A stretch of DNA of 64,000 nt from Anaerolineae bacterium (GCA_016926255.1 JAFGOY010000005.1:85459-149458), one strand, 5' to 3'; shown: positions 41,526 through 50,086, counted from the stretch's first letter. Numbers and translations: made by a program. The notes: generated from the sequence alone by a model not told the origin.

Positions 41526-41633
41526 ATGGTCATAGCAGGTCAGGATGGGGTTATAGTCATTGAGACACTTGATTGTGATGTGGTATTATTGAAAGACACC
41601 GAAGTTGCGGACGAGCATGAGTCTGGGTCATAA
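41526..41633 (+). CDS. Possible 35-codon ORF or gene remnant
   Basis: In the gap after the permease, ATG 41526 opens 35 codons (MVIAGQDGVIVIETLDCDVV...) to a TAA. A strong AAGGAGG sits at 41503, but at correct spacing it points to ATG 41518, which gives only MFVWS-stop. The two frames are offset, so this could be a leader peptide, a frameshifted remnant or chance. No family is recognised. Confidence 0.25.
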   Translation: MVIAGQDGVIVIETLDCDVVLLKDTEVADEHESGS

Positions 41634-41634
41634 G

Positions 41635-41640
41635 TATAAT
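41635..41640 (+). promoter_or_regulatory. TATAAT box of the FHA gene
   Basis: A perfect TATAAT with no clear -35. The predicted transcription start (about 41647) leaves no room for a ribosome-binding site before ATG 41654 and so supports the GTG start at 41681. Confidence 0.5.
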
Positions 41641-41680
41641 AGTGTAGTTGTTCATGACTCGTAACCAGGGGATTTTACAG

Positions 41681-42751
41681 GTGAGTGATTCTACCGATCA
41701 GAAAGACGCGGCAAACGATCATATAGGCAATGGCAAACCCGAACCCGAAGAAAAGTCGGAGGTTACTGGTTGGACGATGAGCACCCATCGCCTGGGAACT
41801 CGCCCCATCTCAACTGAACCGGCTGACACAGTTAGTCCCATCCCTGGGCCAAGCCTCAAAGATCGAATCAAGCAGCTCAACCGCAAAAGAGAACCGGATG
41901 CGCCGCCCAGCCCGCAGGATACCGAACCGATGGAACAACTGCTGGCCGAGGAACTGGCTCAGGAGTCTTCTCAATCTGTGGAACCCGAATTACCAGCCGC
42001 CGAGCCGCCAATCACCGAGCCTCCCGCCGCTGAGTCTCCAGCCGCCGAGCCGCCAATCACTGAGCATCCAGCCGCTGAGCCCGTATCTGCCAAGCCCCCG
42101 GTCACCACGAGTGCGCCGCACCCCCTTGCCGCAACCACTGCCGAAATACCTGCGCAGCGTGCCGCCGAACCTCGCAGCCCTATTACAGATGACGTGACCG
42201 GAAGAAAACCATCTGAGGAAGACGAGGCCCAAGTGCTTGAAGCCGATCCACTTACCGAGCAGGACATGCAGGATATCAAGGATCAGACCGGCGGGGGAAA
42301 GCCGAAACCACCGACTGAGGAAGAAGGTGTTTCTCAACAGCCCTGGCAGATCATTTTCCAACCGACCAAATCCAAGAGCAAGGCGATTGCACTCGAAGTT
42401 CAGAACATCACGATTGTCGGGCGCGCCGACCCCGACTGCGCCACGCAGCCCGATCTCGACCTGACGCCCCAGGGGGGCGACAAGCTCGGCGTTTCCCGCC
42501 AGCATGCCATTCTGATGTCCAATGTGGACGGCTTGTGGCTGATCGACCTGGACAGCACCAATGGCACCTGGGTCAATGGGTTATATCTCCAACCCGGCCT
42601 GAAGTACCGTCTGCGCAACGGGGACCGGATCGAGTTCGGCTCTCTCGAACTGGCAGTCCGCGTCCTGGGGGCACTCCCCACGCTGCACCCCGACGAGCGC
42701 GCCGGGCGCGGCGCAACGCGGATTTCCCGCACAAAACCCAGGCGCTATTAG
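41681..42751 (+). CDS. FHA-domain protein with long Pro/Glu-rich linker
   Basis: About 356 residues. The first 230 are low-complexity, with Ala-Glu-Pro-Pro repeats (AAEPPITEPPAAESPAAEPP). Residues about 235-345 form a Forkhead-associated domain: NITIVGRADPD, GVSRQHAILMS and LDSTNGTWVNG carry the Arg, Ser-x-x-His and Asn residues that bind phosphothreonine peptides. A basic tail follows (TRISRTKPRRY). No kinase gene is adjacent, so the phosphoprotein partner is unknown. GTG 41681 has AGGGG 8 nt upstream; ATG 41654 and the track's TTG 41648 are less likely given the TATAAT at 41635. Confidence 0.85.
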   Translation: MSDSTDQKDAANDHIGNGKPEPEEKSEVTGWTMSTHRLGTRPISTEPADTVSPIPGPSLKDRIKQLNRKREPDAPPSPQDTEPMEQLLAEELAQESSQSVEPELPAAEPPITEPPAAESPAAEPPITEHPAAEPVSAKPPVTTSAPHPLAATTAEIPAQRAAEPRSPITDDVTGRKPSEEDEAQVLEADPLTEQDMQDIKDQTGGGKPKPPTEEEGVSQQPWQIIFQPTKSKSKAIALEVQNITIVGRADPDCATQPDLDLTPQGGDKLGVSRQHAILMSNVDGLWLIDLDSTNGTWVNGLYLQPGLKYRLRNGDRIEFGSLELAVRVLGALPTLHPDERAGRGATRISRTKPRRY

Positions 42752-42770
42752 CAGTAAATCCAAAAAAAGG

Positions 42771-42808
42771 AAAAGCCCCGTCGCTGCAATCAGGACGGGG
42801 TTTTATGT
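42771..42808. terminator. Bidirectional intrinsic terminator between the FHA gene and rplT
   Basis: GCCCCGTC and GACGGGGT pair around an 11-nt loop, flanked by A-rich (AAAAAAAGGAAAA) and T-rich (TTTTATGTTTTT) sequence, so it can act on both convergent transcripts. Confidence 0.8.
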
Positions 42809-42873
42809 TTTTAGCTGCAATTATTTCTGGTTTACCTATCCGAAATGAACGCAGTGAATTTACGGATAGATGA

Positions 42874-43227
42874 TTAGCTGGCCGCTTTTGCCGCAACGTC
42901 GACAACGGCGCTGAACCCGTTAGGATCGTGGACGGCCATATAAGCCAGTACCTTGCGATCCAGCTCGATATTGGCCTGCTTCAGTGAGTGGATCAGTCGG
43001 CTGTAGGTCATGTCGTTCATCCGCGCTGCTGCATTGATCCGGACGATCCACAGGCGGCGAAGGTCGCGGCGGCGAACGCGGCGGTCACGGTATGAATACC
43101 AGAGTGACTTCAGCATCGCCTCGTTGGAACGACGGAACAGACGACCCCGCGTTCCGTACTGGCCCTTCATCATCTTGATTATTTTTTTATGGCGGCGTCG
43201 GGTGACGATCCCACCTTTTACTCTCAT
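42874..43227 (-). CDS. rplT: 50S ribosomal protein L20
   Basis: 117 residues, the usual L20 length. Begins MRVKGGIVTRRRHKKIIK with the highly basic extension; YGTRGRLFRRSNEAMLKSL and LWIVRINAAARMNDM are diagnostic. It binds 23S rRNA early in 50S assembly. Third gene of the infC-rpmI-rplT operon. In other bacteria L20 represses this operon through an mRNA structure; no such element was identified here. Confidence 0.98.
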   Translation of the reverse strand: MRVKGGIVTRRRHKKIIKMMKGQYGTRGRLFRRSNEAMLKSLWYSYRDRRVRRRDLRRLWIVRINAAARMNDMTYSRLIHSLKQANIELDRKVLAYMAVHDPNGFSAVVDVAAKAAS

Positions 43228-43302
43228 GCTGCTTTCTCCGATTTATTATCTGCGGCGAATTTGCACTCGCCGGAACCTGGATGCGAACGAGACGGCAGTT
43301 CT

Positions 43303-43575
43303 CTACCGCTTCTTGCCGCCCCCGCGCTTGGATGAACTCGTGCCATACTGTTCGATATAGGGTGCCAGGCGGTGGATGCGCTGCTGAACTTTGGCCCCCT
43401 TGACTTCCTGCATCTTGGAGAGTTCGTTTCTGGTGCGGGCCGATTTCTTGCGGCGCAGGTGACTCTTTGGCCCCCGGGTTCGAACCAGCTTCCCCGAACC
43501 CGTAACCTTAAAACGCTTGGCGGTTGATTTGTGTGTCTTCAGTTTATACTTCTTGGCCTTCGTCTTATTACTCAC
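43303..43575 (-). CDS. rpmI: 50S ribosomal protein L35
   Basis: About 90 residues. The core YKLKTHKSTAKRFKVTGSGK and the basic SHLRRKKSARTRNEL are diagnostic. The protein is about 25 residues longer than the usual 65, mainly at a C-terminal tail (QYGTSSSKRGGGKKR). GTG 43575 with AGGAG 7 nt upstream is preferred to the track's 43605, which would add an atypical 10-residue extension. It lies between infC and rplT. Confidence 0.95.
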   Translation of the reverse strand: MSNKTKAKKYKLKTHKSTAKRFKVTGSGKLVRTRGPKSHLRRKKSARTRNELSKMQEVKGAKVQQRIHRLAPYIEQYGTSSSKRGGGKKR

Positions 43576-43778
43576 AGGTCTACTCCTATTTATCTGCGCC
43601 ATCATTGCTCACATCAAAAAGCCAGATGCTTTGTCAGCCGCTGCACAGTTGACTTCCGGAAAGCGACTCACGTTTAATGAAGCATCCGACTTACAAATCA
43701 GGCGCTCGATTTCGTTTGTCTGTAACTACCAGCCCTTACAAGAAAAGTTCAGGTCGGTATGCGAACACCGGATAACAC

Positions 43779-44300
43779 CTACTCGACGACTTTGGTCGGG
43801 GCCAGGACCATCAACATCGTGCGGCCTTCCATCCCTGGCCGCTGCTCGACAACTGCAACGTCGTCCAGATCACTTGCGATTTTATCCAGTTGTTCACGTG
43901 CTATTTCCGGGTAGGTGATCTCCCTTCCCCGGAACCGGATACGCACCTTGACCTTCATCCCATCTTCGAGCCACCGGCGGGCATCGCGGATTTTGAATCC
44001 CAGGTGATGATCGGTCGTCTTTGGCCGCAGCCGGATTTCTTTGACCTCAACCGTCTTCTGTTGTTTTCGCGCCAGCCGTTCCTTTTTGGCCTGCTCATAC
44101 TGGAACTTCCCAAAGTCCATGATTTTGCAGACCGGTGGGGTCGCATTTGGCGCAACTTCGACCAGGTCCAGGTCGGCTTCGTCTGCCAGCCGAAGTGCCT
44201 CGTCAATCGCGACGATACCAACGTTTTTGCCGCTGCCATCAATCAGGCGTACTTCCCGTACCCTGATTGCATCATTGATGCGGTAGGTTGTCTTGCTTAT
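43779..44300 (-). CDS. infC: Translation initiation factor IF-3, AUA start codon
   Basis: The track shows only the C-terminal 113 residues (from an internal Met). The frame continues upstream through a full N-terminal domain (KTTYRINDAIRVREVRLID, then LADEADLDLVEVAPNATPPV) to an ATA at 44300, which has AAAGGGG 6 nt upstream and gives a standard 173-residue protein. No ATG, GTG or TTG lies in frame at a suitable place. Rare start codons in infC (AUU in E. coli) let IF-3 repress its own translation by rejecting non-AUG starts; the same control is inferred here. The C-terminal domain (FKIRDARRWLEDGMKVKVRI) is typical. First gene of the operon. Confidence 0.95.
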   Translation of the reverse strand: MSKTTYRINDAIRVREVRLIDGSGKNVGIVAIDEALRLADEADLDLVEVAPNATPPVCKIMDFGKFQYEQAKKERLARKQQKTVEVKEIRLRPKTTDHHLGFKIRDARRWLEDGMKVKVRIRFRGREITYPEIAREQLDKIASDLDDVAVVEQRPGMEGRTMLMVLAPTKVVE

Positions 44301-44369
44301 CGCAAACCCCTTTGACTGACTGATTACTATAGCAATGAAACCGCAATAGCTGCCAATTTTACAAGGTCG

Positions 44370-44398
44370 AGTTTACCATAGCGTAGGGCGACCGTCAA
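44370..44398 (-). promoter_or_regulatory. Sigma70-type promoter of infC-rpmI-rplT
   Basis: On the minus strand TTGACG, a 17-bp spacer and TAAACT preceded by TGG (extended -10). The predicted start lies about 60 nt before the AUA start codon. Confidence 0.75.
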
Positions 44399-44561
44399 CT
44401 GGTCGTAGGATTCAGAATCACCACCCCGGAATCTATATAATTCCCCTTCTCCCAGGCACAAATCGGAGAGATGTACCTTGATTTTCCTTTCCGGTCGTCC
44501 GGGGGGCGCTGCCAGTTGTAACTGGCGGGGCCAAAAGGCCCGCTGAACCGGGGCAGTGCGC

Positions 44562-44590
44562 TTTACAGGCAAAATCGAGTGTGCTATCAT
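44562..44590 (+). promoter_or_regulatory. Sigma70-type promoter of greA
   Basis: TTTACA, a 17-bp spacer and TATCAT preceded by TGC (extended -10), about 125 nt before the greA start. Confidence 0.65.
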
Positions 44591-44721
44591 ATGTAACGAA
44601 ATTAGCGAACTGGCGAAATGCGCGGTTCGTCTATTTGTTTTTACCAATATGAACGAGGGACTTCGATCGCCGGTAGAGGCGGTCTTTTTTCAACTTTGGA
44701 TTTTTGGACAAGGAATGGTAT

Positions 44722-45192
44722 ATGGCAGAAAACGTAGTACCTATAACCAGCGAAGGCTATCAGAAACTGGAAAATGAACTGAACTACCTGCGCACCGTAA
44801 GACGTGACGAGGTAGCTGAACGCCTGCGCCTGGCGCTTGAAGAGGGAGGTGATTTAACCGAAAACGCCGAATATGATGATGCAAAGAACGAACAGGCTTT
44901 TATCGAGGGGCGAATCCTCCAGCTTGAGACTCAGCTCAGCCGGGCACAGATCATCGAAGACGGCGGGCCAAATGACGTGGTTCGCCTGAACAGTATGGTA
45001 ACCGTGAAGGAAGAAGGCTTCGAGCCTGAAACCTTCCATATCGTCGGGCCGGTTGAAGCCGATCCCCGCAAAGGCAAGATCAGCGACGAGTCGCCGCTGG
45101 GCCAGGCGCTGCTTGGCAAGAAAGATGGTGACAAAGTTACCGTGGCAGCGCCGGACGGCAAGTTTGAATATACGATTCTTTCGGTAAAATAG
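44722..45192 (+). CDS. greA: Transcription elongation factor GreA
   Basis: 156 residues. The N-terminal coiled coil carries the catalytic acidic tip in GGDLTENAEYDDAKNEQAF, and the C-terminal FKBP-like domain has VGPVEADPRKGKISDESPLGQALLG. GreA enters the RNA polymerase secondary channel and stimulates cleavage of backtracked RNA. ATG 44722 with AAGGAA 8 nt upstream is preferred to the track's TTG 44704. It is followed 46 nt later by lysS, a pairing found in many bacteria. Confidence 0.97.
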   Translation: MAENVVPITSEGYQKLENELNYLRTVRRDEVAERLRLALEEGGDLTENAEYDDAKNEQAFIEGRILQLETQLSRAQIIEDGGPNDVVRLNSMVTVKEEGFEPETFHIVGPVEADPRKGKISDESPLGQALLGKKDGDKVTVAAPDGKFEYTILSVK

Positions 45193-45238
45193 TGCTGCGG
45201 AATTTCAAGTCATGACTGTGGAAGGATAAGCAATACCT

Positions 45239-46768
45239 GTGTGGGAACCAAACGACCTTGAACAGCAGCGCTTAGACAAACTGAATCGTATCCGTGAGAG
45301 GGGCATCGACCCCTACCCCAAACGAGTCGACCGTACCCATACAATCGCCGAGGCCATCGCGGTGTTCGAGGCGGCAGAAGAAGCCGCCGGAGATGAGACA
45401 CCCGAAGCAGCCCCGGTTGTTGTTTGTGGACGCATCACGTCCCACCGTCCCCAGGGAAAATCCTCCTGGGCGCATATCGAAGACGGCTCCGGACGGGTGC
45501 AGGTCTGGATGAAGAAAGACAACATCGGGGACGAGTCTCAGGACTTGTTCAACGACGAGATCGACCTGTTCGATTTTATCCAGGTCAGCGGTACGATGAT
45601 GCGCACCCGTCGGGGCGAGATCACCGTCCTGGCCAACGAGTTTGCCCCGATCTCGAAGACCCTCAGCCCGCTGCCGGTGATCAAAGAGCGGCGGCTCGAT
45701 GATGGGTCGGTAGAACGCTACGGCGGGTTTACCGACCCCGAAGAACGCTATCGCCAGCGTTACGCCGACCTCGCCGTCAATCCCGACGTACGCGAGGTCT
45801 TTCTCGCCCGCGCAAAGACGATCAGCGCCATTCGCCGTTTTCTCGATGAAGAGGGCTTCCTGGAAGTCGAAACACCGATCCTCCAGCCGATCTATGGCGG
45901 CGCTGCCGCGCGGCCTTTCGTGACGCATCACAACCAGCTCAAGCAGGACCTCTACCTGCGGATCAGCTTCGAACTGTACCTCAAGCGGCTGCTTGTCGGC
46001 ATGTACGACGCCGTCTACGAGATTGGCCGTGACTTCCGCAACGAGGGTGTTTCACGCAAGCACAACCCGGAGTTCACCCAGGTCGAATGGTACAAGGCTT
46101 ATATCGACTACAACGAGGTGATGAACATCACCGAGCGGATGGTCGCCTACGCAGGCGAGCAGGTCACCGGTTCGCCGGTGATCACCTTCCAGGGCCATAA
46201 AGTCGATCTTACCCCACCCTGGAAGCGCATCACCCTGCGTGACGCAATCATCGAAAACACCGGTATCGATTACACCGAACACACCGATGCTGCATCGCTG
46301 ACCGCTGTAATGAAAGAAAAGGGCAAGCACCCCAGCCCCGACAGCACGTGGGGCAAGCTGGTCGATTCCCTGCTTGGCACCGATGTCGAGCCGGGCTTGA
46401 TCCAGCCGACTTTTATTACCGACTACCCGCGTGACATCAGTCCGCTGGCGAAGATGAAAGACGACGATCCAGCCCATGTGGAGCGTTTCGAGTTCTTTAT
46501 CGCCGGGCTGGAGATGGGCAACGCGTTCTCTGAACTAAACGACCCCATCGATCAGGAACAGCGCTTCATCGATATGGGGCGGCTCTACGGTGAGGACTCC
46601 GAAGAGAGTCACCCGGTCGATGAAGACTACCTGAGAGCGATGCGCTATGGGATGCCGCCCAGCGGCGGCTTCGGGATGGGCGTCGACCGGCTGGTGATGC
46701 TCCTCACCGACCGGCCTAACATCCGCGAAGTGCTGCTCTATCCGCATCTCCGCAACAGAGACGAATAA
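45239..46768 (+). CDS. lysS: Lysyl-tRNA synthetase, class II
   Basis: 509 residues, normal length. An N-terminal OB-fold anticodon-binding domain (VVVCGRITSHRPQGKSSWAH) is followed by the class II catalytic core: motif 2 in FRNEGVSRKHNPEFTQVEWY and motif 3 in GFGMGVDRLVMLLT. It charges tRNA-Lys. The start is a GTG 12 nt after AAGGA. Cotranscription with greA is likely. Note that the catalytic core has an insertion-like stretch (MKEKGKHPSPDSTWGKL) typical of bacterial LysS. Confidence 0.97.
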   Translation: MWEPNDLEQQRLDKLNRIRERGIDPYPKRVDRTHTIAEAIAVFEAAEEAAGDETPEAAPVVVCGRITSHRPQGKSSWAHIEDGSGRVQVWMKKDNIGDESQDLFNDEIDLFDFIQVSGTMMRTRRGEITVLANEFAPISKTLSPLPVIKERRLDDGSVERYGGFTDPEERYRQRYADLAVNPDVREVFLARAKTISAIRRFLDEEGFLEVETPILQPIYGGAAARPFVTHHNQLKQDLYLRISFELYLKRLLVGMYDAVYEIGRDFRNEGVSRKHNPEFTQVEWYKAYIDYNEVMNITERMVAYAGEQVTGSPVITFQGHKVDLTPPWKRITLRDAIIENTGIDYTEHTDAASLTAVMKEKGKHPSPDSTWGKLVDSLLGTDVEPGLIQPTFITDYPRDISPLAKMKDDDPAHVERFEFFIAGLEMGNAFSELNDPIDQEQRFIDMGRLYGEDSEESHPVDEDYLRAMRYGMPPSGGFGMGVDRLVMLLTDRPNIREVLLYPHLRNRDE

Positions 46769-46855
46769 ACCGGTTTAGTACGGGTGCAGGCGGCCCATTT
46801 CTCTCAGGGTTTATCTCGTCTGCGCCCGTTGATCTTTTTAAGCCTCTACTCCAAA

Positions 46856-46890
46856 ACGAGCCAGCCGAAATTCGGATGGCTCGTCTTTTT
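46856..46890 (+). terminator. Intrinsic terminator of lysS
   Basis: ACGAGCCA and TGGCTCGT form an 8-bp stem whose loop can add CCG/CGG pairing, followed by CTTTTT. Confidence 0.85.
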
Positions 46891-47038
46891 CATATCCCAG
46901 GGGCTCCGCCCCTGTAACCCCGCAAACTTTTGAAAAAGTTTGATCAAACCTTGATACCAATTATCGGGCGTAGCCCGATAATTGAATTAAGGGTTCAGGG
47001 AGATTATCTCCCTGATGGGGTCTGGGGCAAAGCCCCAT
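46891..47038. repeat. Cluster of five back-to-back hairpins (REP-like)
   Basis: Within 150 nt there are CAGGGGC-TCC-GCCCCTG (46898-46914), AAACTTTT-GA-AAAAGTTT (46924-46941), a 12-bp stem CAATTATCGGGC/GCCCGATAATTG (46958-46984), CAGGGAGA-TTA-TCTCCCTG (46996-47014) and GGGGC-AAA-GCCCC (47024-47036). Positions 46922-46948 recur inverted at 40107-40133. The density of palindromes and the shared block point to a REP/BIME-type dispersed element rather than a terminator. Confidence 0.65.
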
Positions 47039-47041
47039 GTA

Positions 47042-47314
47042 TTACTTTCCCCGTGCCGAGTACCCCGGCCCGCTTTCGAAGTACACGGTGTTCGGCTCGA
47101 TATCGTCCCGCAGTTCGTCGGGCACTTCTCCCTCCGGCCAGATCGCGTTATATGGGCAGGCCGGCACGCACGCTCCGCAGTCGATACAGGTCGCCGGGTC
47201 GATGTAGTAGTAGGGCCACTCATCGATTGGATAGCCCGCCACGATGCAGTCCACCGGGCAGGCATCGACGCAGCCGCCGTGCCGCAGACACAACCCGGTG
47301 ATCACGTAGGCCAT
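47042..47314 (-). CDS. Ferredoxin with two iron-sulfur cluster motifs
   Basis: 90 residues. The first cluster motif is CLRHGGCVDACPVDC, a C-x5-C-x3-CP form like that of 7Fe/8Fe ferredoxins; the second is CIDCGACVPACP, a standard 4Fe-4S motif. A 30-residue acidic tail follows. It carries electrons at low potential in the cytoplasm. It begins 3 nt after the MFS gene stop, so they are cotranscribed, though no functional link is obvious. Confidence 0.93.
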   Translation of the reverse strand: MAYVITGLCLRHGGCVDACPVDCIVAGYPIDEWPYYYIDPATCIDCGACVPACPYNAIWPEGEVPDELRDDIEPNTVYFESGPGYSARGK

Positions 47315-47317
47315 CGG

Positions 47318-48601
47318 TTAGCCTGCCGCTTCGACGGTTTCGGACAGTTCAACCGGCATCTCCTCTGATGCCTTCGGCGCGACCTTTCCCTCCAGCAGCA
47401 GGTAGCCCGCCGCACCGATCAGCCCCAGCGCCCCGACGATATACCACAGCCAGAGTGGGTTGGTGTTGTCCATCACCAGCCCGGCCAGCATCGGGGCCAG
47501 CGCAAAGCCGACCGTCCAGGTGAAACCGTGCGCGGCCATGTAGCGCCCGCGCATCTCCTCCGGCGCGAAGTCGGCGACCATTTTCTGCGCCACCGGAACG
47601 ACAACCATCTCGCCGAGGGTGATAATCGCCATCGCCAGCAGGAACAGGCTGTACACGTTCGCAAAACCGTACATCGCGTAGCCGATGGCATACAGCAGCG
47701 AACCGAGCGCCAGCATGATCATCGGACGGTATTTTTCAAGACGGCGTGTCAGCCCGATCTGGAAGACCACCACCATCGCCGCGTTGAGCGTCAGTATCCA
47801 GCCCCACCCCTGCTCGTTGACGCCATGTACGTCGCGCAGGAAGACGGCCAGCGTGGTGTTCATCTGGATGTAGACCGTCGTGACCAGCAGGCCGATCACC
47901 AGGAACCAGACGAAGGCCCGGTGCTTCAGCACACGTGCGTAACCGGCAAAGGTCTGCGTCAGCGATTCTTTCGGCTCGTCCGGCGCGGCTTCCGGCTTCG
48001 TCTCCGGGATCATGATCAGCACCACGACTGCCATCAGCGTGCTGGTGACCGCGTCGATCAGGAACAGCGTCAGGTAGCCGACCCGGATCGCCAGCAGCCC
48101 GCCAATTGCCGGGCCGATTGTCACCGCCAGGTTGAACGCCACCCGCATGATGGCATACGCGCTGGCGCGTTTTTCCTCTTCAACCAGGTCGGAAACCATT
48201 GCGTTCTGCGCCGGGTGGCCGATGTTCGCCACCGTGCCGATGATCAGCGAAGCGGCGAAGAACCAGTGGAAATCGCCGATCACGCCCATCAGCACGCTGG
48301 TTGTCGCGCTGAAGATCAGCCCGATGATCATCATCAGCTTGCGGCCAAACCGGTCGGCCAGCGCCCCGCCGATCATCCCGCCAATCGCATCGCTGACGGC
48401 GTACAGTCCAAACAGCAGCCCGACCGTCGTCATGTTGACCCCGAACTTGGCGGTCACGTAAAGGGTGAAGAACGGCCAGATCAAAGCCCCACCCAGGTGA
48501 TCGACGAAGGAGCCGGAGACCAGCGTCCAGAAGGTCGGGTTGTATTCTCGGATGGTGCCTCTCACCCGTTTATTCAATTGATCGATTGCCTTGATTGCCA
48601 T
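47318..48601 (-). CDS. MFS transporter (drug/metabolite efflux type)
   Basis: 427 residues with twelve hydrophobic helices. The MFS motif A is GGALADRFGRKLMM between helices 2 and 3, and an N-terminal PFFTLYVTAKFG region is like that of the MDR/YdhP-type exporters. ATG 48601 with GAGG 7 nt upstream is preferred to the track's GTG 48604. The substrate is not predictable. The gene precedes the ferredoxin gene. Confidence 0.9.
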   Translation of the reverse strand: MAIKAIDQLNKRVRGTIREYNPTFWTLVSGSFVDHLGGALIWPFFTLYVTAKFGVNMTTVGLLFGLYAVSDAIGGMIGGALADRFGRKLMMIIGLIFSATTSVLMGVIGDFHWFFAASLIIGTVANIGHPAQNAMVSDLVEEEKRASAYAIMRVAFNLAVTIGPAIGGLLAIRVGYLTLFLIDAVTSTLMAVVVLIMIPETKPEAAPDEPKESLTQTFAGYARVLKHRAFVWFLVIGLLVTTVYIQMNTTLAVFLRDVHGVNEQGWGWILTLNAAMVVVFQIGLTRRLEKYRPMIMLALGSLLYAIGYAMYGFANVYSLFLLAMAIITLGEMVVVPVAQKMVADFAPEEMRGRYMAAHGFTWTVGFALAPMLAGLVMDNTNPLWLWYIVGALGLIGAAGYLLLEGKVAPKASEEMPVELSETVEAAG

Positions 48602-48810
48602 CACAATGCCTCACTGTTCTATCGTTGTTTGACGGCCTACCACTACACCGCGCTGCTCGATGCCGTCATTGATCCATCGGACTGTTTGTTTACCCGGTTA
48701 CCCAACTATTCGGGTAACGTGAATAAATCCTAACATAGTTTGCCCGATCAGTCAAGGGCAAAAACCATCCACGAACCTGTACGCCTGAACCGGCGAAAGC
48801 GTTCCTGGAT

Positions 48811-48846
48811 AAAAAAAACAGCCGCGATCAAGCATAATCGCGGCTG
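48811..48846 (-). terminator. Intrinsic terminator of the DUF3048 gene pair
   Basis: On the minus strand CAGCCGCGAT and ATCGCGGCTG form a 10-bp stem with an 8-nt loop, followed by TTTTTTTT, 28 nt past the stop. Confidence 0.92.
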
Positions 48847-48874
48847 CTGAATGATTCGATTACTGCCGGTAGTC

Positions 48875-50086
48875 CTACTCGAAAATGACCTCCGGCGGCT
48901 CGACATTGATCGATACGAGGTGGAACCAGGTTTTACCCGGCTTGAACGCGATCTGTGTGCCGCTTGCGTCGAAGAACTGGATCATGCTGTCCTCGTTCGC
49001 CCGCTTCCAGGTGAGTTCATAGCGCAGGCCGTCGCGCAGCAACACCGCGTCGCCTTCCCCGGTCAGAATCACCCCCACCGAGTGCAGCCCCGACGGTTCG
49101 TCCTCGACGAAATCCGAGTCGTAATGTTCGGCATAGACGACCACCACGTTCTCGAACGCAAGCTGTTCGCCGGTCAGGTCGTCGCCGTGTTCAATGTCGT
49201 CCGTCCAGAGGAGCCAGGTGCCGCTCTCCGCGTCGAACTCCCACGTGTTGTTCGGTGCCGGGCCGAGGTAGTTGATCTGGGCCGTCGTCGTCTCGATGCC
49301 GCCGTCCGGTACCAGCTTATCAAAGACAAAGCCTGGTTCGAGCGTCGTGCTTGCCCCGATATTCCGTTCTTCGGCCAGCTTCCACAGTTCGGCGGGAATG
49401 GCGAACAGGGTATGCTCGACCGCCTTTCCTTCGAGAGGGATGCGGACACTGTACGGGTCACGGTAGCCAAATTCGTAGGAGAAGTTCCGCTCGATCCAGT
49501 CCGCATCCAGCATCAACTCCCTGACACGCGGCGGCGTACCCGGCGCGTTCCGGTTCGTGCTGTAGCCCGATGCCACGTAGATACCCTCGTACATCGGCAC
49601 CAGTTCCAGGTCAGGCAATCGACCGCTCCGCACCGATCCCACCCGCTCTGGCGTCTCGCCCAGAAAGACCGCCGTGTAGCGAGTCGCCACCCGGTAGCCT
49701 TCCATCTGGTGTTCCCACACCTGGTCGGCAGAGGCTAAACCGCTCTGCGGCCTCACCGAAGCGGGCGCGTTGCTCACCTTGATCAGGAGCGGCGGGCGAT
49801 CCAGTACCGAAGGGTCGTCGACGATCAGCCCGGTAAGCGGGTTGACATTGTCGGGGAAGTCGTTGGGGCCAAATGGCCCGACATCCTCCGGCTCGACTGT
49901 CTCCACCACTTCGTCGGGCACCGGCGTCTCATCTCCTGCAAGTGTCGGCTCGCCGAAGACAGGGGCCGCCGTTCCGACTGCCGCCGGAGTTCGAGTCGCG
50001 GTCGGCGTGACCACCGGCTCCGATTCACAGGCCACAAGCCCGACCAGCAGGAGAATGGCCAGAAGAAGAAATTGAAGTCGTTTCAT
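48875..50086 (-). CDS. DUF3048-family lipoprotein (YerB-like), copy 2
   Basis: 403 residues. The signal peptide with lipobox (LLLVGLVACES) predicts a lipid-anchored extracytoplasmic protein. A Thr/Pro-rich spacer is followed by the DUF3048 core (NPLTGLIVDDPSVLDRPPLLI, shortened; RPQSGLASADQVWEHQMEG; VGSVRSGRLPDLEL). The domain is known from Bacillus YerB but its biochemical role is not established. The upstream gene is a paralogue, and both share the terminator at 48811. Confidence 0.88.
   Translation of the reverse strand: MKRLQFLLLAILLLVGLVACESEPVVTPTATRTPAAVGTAAPVFGEPTLAGDETPVPDEVVETVEPEDVGPFGPNDFPDNVNPLTGLIVDDPSVLDRPPLLIKVSNAPASVRPQSGLASADQVWEHQMEGYRVATRYTAVFLGETPERVGSVRSGRLPDLELVPMYEGIYVASGYSTNRNAPGTPPRVRELMLDADWIERNFSYEFGYRDPYSVRIPLEGKAVEHTLFAIPAELWKLAEERNIGASTTLEPGFVFDKLVPDGGIETTTAQINYLGPAPNNTWEFDAESGTWLLWTDDIEHGDDLTGEQLAFENVVVVYAEHYDSDFVEDEPSGLHSVGVILTGEGDAVLLRDGLRYELTWKRANEDSMIQFFDASGTQIAFKPGKTWFHLVSINVEPPEVIFE

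Larger units (their letters stand above)
44301..44721. other. Divergent intergenic region infC/greA (421 bp)
   Basis: No gene seen. It holds a strong minus-strand promoter for infC (44370-44398) and a plus-strand promoter for greA (44562-44590). Between them lie two neighbouring hairpins: GCCAGTT-GT-AACTGGC (44511-44526) and GGGCC-AAAA-GGCCC just after it, with no T-tract. The greA leader is about 120 nt. Confidence 0.6.

Noticed and set aside
42774-42905. Small ORFs around the FHA/rplT terminator
   Set aside because: They read through the terminator hairpin and have no ribosome-binding site or conserved feature.
47528-48733. 401-residue plus-strand ORF opposite the MFS gene
   Set aside because: Shadow of a clear MFS transporter; composition is almost wholly polar and basic.
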